Part shown: positions 5,887 to 8,240 of the stretch, piece by piece | How positions within the stretch are numbered: the first letter of the stretch is position 1 | Layout of the letters: each line of letters starts with the position of its first letter | Source: an uncultured Opitutaceae bacterium | GTDB lineage: Bacteria; Verrucomicrobiota; Verrucomicrobiae; Opitutales; Opitutaceae | Assembly: GCA_946482625.1 (NCBI GenBank) | Contig: CAMLSH010000157.1 | Location: 1-8,240 of the forward strand | DNA: 8,240 bases | Direction: 5' to 3' | Notes under the pieces: generated by a model | The model's input: the letters and a program-made list of their open reading frames with translations, nothing else | Database searches by the model: none | What the model was told of the DNA's origin: nothing | Position numbers and translations under genes: made by a program

Positions 5887-7128
5887 TCAACCGACTCCGA
5901 GTGGATCACGCGAATCAGCCGGGTGGCCATTGCGCGGTGGATACGGCTGACGGTTCAGCGTCCCGCCACCTGCCTGCCAGGCGAGGCCCACAAGTTCGTC
6001 GATAAGCACCGTGGGATCCTCTTCGTAGCGAAGCCCGAGAAACTTTTTGCGATACTCCGCATATGTGGCCGGATCGCCCATCCAGCGGTCAAAGATGCGC
6101 GCAAAATCGCCGGCACTCGCAATCTTCTCCGACTCCGCACCGTTGTGGAAAAATTTCCACGTGAGCGACTCCTGCGGCATGATCCCGCCAAACGCGTTGA
6201 AGATAATCGGGCACCGAAAATGCAGGGCCTTCGCGCACGTCGTCGTTCCGCCACGGGTCACGATCACATCGCTCGCCTGCATGAGCAGGTGCACGATCTC
6301 CGAGTAGCTCTCGATGTAGCACGGGAGCTCAGGGTGATTGGCGCGCCAGTGGATGATCTCGTTGTAGGTCTGTTGGTCGCGTCCGCAGATGACGATCACC
6401 TGGCATTTTTCCGCATGGCGCACGAGCGTCGGCAGCAGATCGAAATGGTTGTTCGCGCCATTGCTACCCGTCGCGAGGAACACCGTGAAACGCGCCCGGC
6501 GCAGACCCAGTTTTTTCACGCGATACTCTTCCCGCTCCGCACGCGTGAACACTTCCTGATGCGCGCGCGGCAGCATCAAATGCCCGCGCACGCGCGAGCG
6601 ATGCAGTGGAATCCCGCGTTTGACGGCAAAATCCATAGCCGTGGGCGTGCGCGAGAAATACAGATCCACGGAGGGCTCGATCCAGTTAAAGCTATACCCC
6701 CAGCCGCCCGAAAACTCTCCGCAGTAGGTCGCGCAGCGGACATTGCCCTCGCCGAGCACTTTGCGCGCGAGCTGGAAATACCCGCGATTGAGGCAGTCGT
6801 GAACGCTGAACACCAGATGCGGCCGGTACTCTTTCAGCACCTCCAGATAATACGCCCGGCCCAATCTCACCGTCCGCCGGTTTAGAAAACTCAACAACTC
6901 GACCACCGCGTAAAACCCCGAGTGCAAAAACGGCATCCGCCGCTGGATCCAGTTGTAGAAACTCACGCCGCTCCGGTTCACGATCGAGGATTTCTCCAGC
7001 ATCTGTTCGATGCGGACATCGACCTCATGGCGGTAGAGCAGGAAACACCACTCGGCAAAAGCATGAGCCCTCGCGTCGTGGCCGCCGCCGGTACTTGAGG
7101 TGAGAACGAGTATCCGGAGCTTCGACAC
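5887..7128 (-). CDS. MGDG synthase/UgtP-like lipid glycosyltransferase
   Basis: A complete 413-residue GT-B enzyme resembling the GT28 group of monogalactosyldiacylglycerol synthases and processive diacylglycerol glucosyltransferases. It is predicted to move a sugar from a nucleotide donor onto a membrane lipid at the cytoplasmic face. Visible: the N-terminal glycine loop SSTGGGH (11-17), VFSVHDC (106-112) in the acceptor-side domain, ATGSNGANNHFD (219-230) opening the C-terminal domain, and the donor-site run SDVIVTRGGTTTCAKAL (296-312) followed by MPQE (317-320) and the glycine- and acid-containing FHNGAES. The start is a GTG 2 nt after the reductase stop, fixed by AAGGAG (complement of 7139-7144) 10 nt upstream. 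The last 30 or so residues (Pro/Gly/Arg-rich) look unlike the family. Codon usage is less skewed than in the downstream genes. The acceptor could be diacylglycerol, a ceramide or another lipid; the neighbours point to a lipid but do not identify it. Confidence 0.88.
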   Translation of the reverse strand: MSKLRILVLTSSTGGGHDARAHAFAEWCFLLYRHEVDVRIEQMLEKSSIVNRSGVSFYNWIQRRMPFLHSGFYAVVELLSFLNRRTVRLGRAYYLEVLKEYRPHLVFSVHDCLNRGYFQLARKVLGEGNVRCATYCGEFSGGWGYSFNWIEPSVDLYFSRTPTAMDFAVKRGIPLHRSRVRGHLMLPRAHQEVFTRAEREEYRVKKLGLRRARFTVFLATGSNGANNHFDLLPTLVRHAEKCQVIVICGRDQQTYNEIIHWRANHPELPCYIESYSEIVHLLMQASDVIVTRGGTTTCAKALHFRCPIIFNAFGGIMPQESLTWKFFHNGAESEKIASAGDFARIFDRWMGDPATYAEYRKKFLGLRYEEDPTVLIDELVGLAWQAGGGTLNRQPYPPRNGHPADSRDPLGVG

Positions 7129-7130
7129 GC

Positions 7131-7973
7131 TTACGAGGCTCCTTGATAACGCGCGATAATCGCACGACGCAGACTGGCGGGAGCCAGTCGCGAAAGGAAA
7201 GGCGCCAGTTGCGCCTGAAAAAACGATCCCGACCGCACCACTCCGGAGCGCCTTCGGGAAAGTGCCCGTCGCAGATCGCGCGCCGCGGCCACCGGCAGCG
7301 GGGATGTCTCCAGGTGCGACTCGAGTTCACGCCACACCGATGCCAGACGTGGATCGGCGGTGGTGGCGTGAGCGGTGGTCTGCATGGCTTGGTTAAAAGC
7401 GGTTCGATAGTCTCCCGGACGAAAGTCGATCACCGTGACACCCGTGCCTTGGGTTTCAAAGATCAAACTTTCGCTCAATGCGGAAAGGCCCGCTTTTGCC
7501 ATGTTGTAGCCACTCATGAAGGGCAGCGGAAACTCCACTGCGAGGGAGGAGACGTTGACCAGGCAGCCGAGGTTTCGCTTCGCCATGCTGCCGAGCGCCG
7601 CGTGGGAAAGTCGCGCCGTCGTGCCGAGCATCGCGTCGATCTGCTTCTGCCAGATCGTGAAATCAACCGCCGCAAACGGTCCAAACAGGCCGAACCCCGC
7701 GTTATTGATCACCAAATCGAAGCCCTCCGCGCCCGCGCTTAAATTCGCGGCGCGGAACGCCTCTTCCGCCGTCTCCGCATCCGCAAGGTCGAGCGCGAAC
7801 GACGTGAACAACGGATTCTTCGCGAGATTCGCGAGCCGGGCCGTGTCGCGCGCGGTGCCCGTCACACGAATACCTTCGCTCATCAGCATCTTCGAGAAGG
7901 CCAGCCCGAGCCCGCCCGATGCGCCGGTAACGAAGGCGTGGCGATAAACCGAGGAAAGCGTGTGCGCAGCCAC
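7131..7973 (-). CDS. Short-chain dehydrogenase/reductase
   Basis: A complete 280-residue classical-type SDR, predicted NAD(P)(H)-dependent and cytoplasmic. The Rossmann glycine motif is TGASGGLG (16-23), then LDLAD (61-65), NNAG (90-93), catalytic S143 (VSSLA) and the YxxxK pair Y156/K160 (GYNMAK). The position that normally holds the fourth catalytic residue, Asn, appears as M115 (IDAMLGT). It is longer than FabG (about 245) because of a basic C-terminal extension. The GTG start at 7973 lies 9 nt after the ketosynthase stop and in the same frame, so it cannot extend further upstream; no strong ribosome binding site is seen. It sits between a ketosynthase and a lipid glycosyltransferase, so a role reducing a 3-keto acyl or 3-ketosphinganine-type intermediate is plausible, but it could act on another carbonyl. 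Confidence 0.92.
   Translation of the reverse strand: MAAHTLSSVYRHAFVTGASGGLGLAFSKMLMSEGIRVTGTARDTARLANLAKNPLFTSFALDLADAETAEEAFRAANLSAGAEGFDLVINNAGFGLFGPFAAVDFTIWQKQIDAMLGTTARLSHAALGSMAKRNLGCLVNVSSLAVEFPLPFMSGYNMAKAGLSALSESLIFETQGTGVTVIDFRPGDYRTAFNQAMQTTAHATTADPRLASVWRELESHLETSPLPVAAARDLRRALSRRRSGVVRSGSFFQAQLAPFLSRLAPASLRRAIIARYQGAS
7139..7144 (-). promoter_or_regulatory. Strong ribosome binding site for the UgtP-like gene
   Basis: AAGGAG on the - strand lies within the last codons of the reductase gene, 10 nt before the GTG at 7128. It is the best Shine-Dalgarno match among the visible gene starts and decides a non-ATG start. Confidence 0.75.
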
Positions 7974-7982
7974 GGCGGGAAA

Positions 7983-8240
7983 TCAGGCGCGCTTGAGCAC
8001 GAGGCAGACGTTGGCGCCGCCAAATCCGCTGCTGCTGTTGAGCACGACCCGGGCTTGTTTGTCTTGGGTCGTCAGCGGGATGTTGAGGTCTGCGCAGGCG
8101 GGATCGACCTGGGTGATGTGCGCCGAGCCAGGAATAAATCCGTCGCGGAGGGCGAGCGCGCAAAACCCGGTTTCCATCGCGCCCGCGAGCGAGAGTCCGT
8201 GGCCAGTGAGCGCCTTCGTGCTGCTCACCAGCGGCCGCGC
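7983..8240 (-). CDS. Beta-ketoacyl-ACP synthase, C-terminal fragment
   Basis: Only the last 85 residues are in the window; the frame continues past the right edge with no start. The segment begins ARPLVSSTKALTGHGLSLAG, containing the conserved lysine (STK) and the second active-site histidine (TGH) of FabF/FabB-type ketosynthases. It ends with SSGFGGANVCLVLKR, the usual thiolase-fold C-terminus (GFGG(T/A)N). The active-site cysteine and first histidine must lie outside. These enzymes perform Claisen condensation of an acyl group with malonyl-ACP. The sequence looks more like the specialised ketosynthases of aryl-polyene and other secondary lipid clusters than a housekeeping FabF, but that is an impression from a short fragment. 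It is the first visible gene of the operon, 9 nt upstream of the reductase; further acyl-chain genes may lie beyond the window. Confidence 0.9.
   Translation of the reverse strand, partial: ARPLVSSTKALTGHGLSLAGAMETGFCALALRDGFIPGSAHITQVDPACADLNIPLTTQDKQARVVLNSSSGFGGANVCLVLKRA

Noticed and set aside
5923..6885. A 320-codon + strand open frame opposite the UgtP-like gene
   Set aside because: Arg/His-rich shadow of a well-supported gene, with no motif of its own. The same applies to the + strand frames at 3593-4231 and 5119-5820.
7201..7215. GGCGC/GCGCC hairpin followed by an A-run as a terminator
   Set aside because: It lies inside the reductase coding frame; the A-run follows on the + strand, where no gene is transcribed, so it does not form a terminator for the operon.

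Overview
This is a GC-rich stretch of bacterial chromosome, densely coding. Gaps between genes are at most about 200 bases, and no stretch over 300 bases lacks a gene. Codon choice (strong preference for C- or G-ending codons), gene style and frequent short intergenic palindromes fit a Verrucomicrobiota (Opitutaceae-like) genome. That taxonomic guess rests on general impression and is not proven here. No rRNA, tRNA, CRISPR array, transposase, integrase or replication origin is visible.

Layout. Left (2-1123, + strand): a GT4-type glycosyltransferase that runs in from outside the window. It ends against a convergent class I methyltransferase (1323-2105, - strand), with a palindrome-rich gap and a probable hairpin terminator between them. 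Middle (2234-3430, + strand): a complete PLP-dependent alpha-oxoamine synthase, divergent from the methyltransferase, that most resembles bacterial serine palmitoyltransferase. Right (8240 down to 3557, - strand): a tightly packed run of five genes. In transcription order these are a beta-ketoacyl-ACP synthase (C-terminal end only), a short-chain dehydrogenase/reductase, an MGDG-synthase/UgtP-like glycosyltransferase, a GT4 glycosyltransferase of the exopolysaccharide (WcaL-like) type, and a second GT4 enzyme paralogous to the one at the left edge. Gaps are 9, 2 and 15 nt, then a 4-nt ATGA overlap, so this is very probably one operon.

How the genes may work together. The right-hand operon joins acyl-chain chemistry (condensing enzyme, reductase) to lipid glycosylation (UgtP-like enzyme) and further sugar transfer (two GT4 enzymes). 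The neighbouring alpha-oxoamine synthase condenses an acyl thioester with an amino acid, the first step of sphingolipid synthesis. A consistent reading is a locus for a surface glycolipid or a lipid-anchored glycan, possibly sphingolipid-based. A loose precedent is the rhizobial rkp region, where an alpha-oxoamine synthase homologue and an SDR sit with fatty-acid-synthase-like functions and serve capsular polysaccharide. This is inference; no gene here identifies the sugar, acyl chain or final product.

Other structure. Several perfect short inverted repeats lie in gene ends, in intergenic gaps and inside two glycosyltransferase genes. The + strand is clearly C-rich over G for roughly the first 5.9 kb whatever the gene direction. 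This skew fades or reverses over the reductase and ketosynthase genes.
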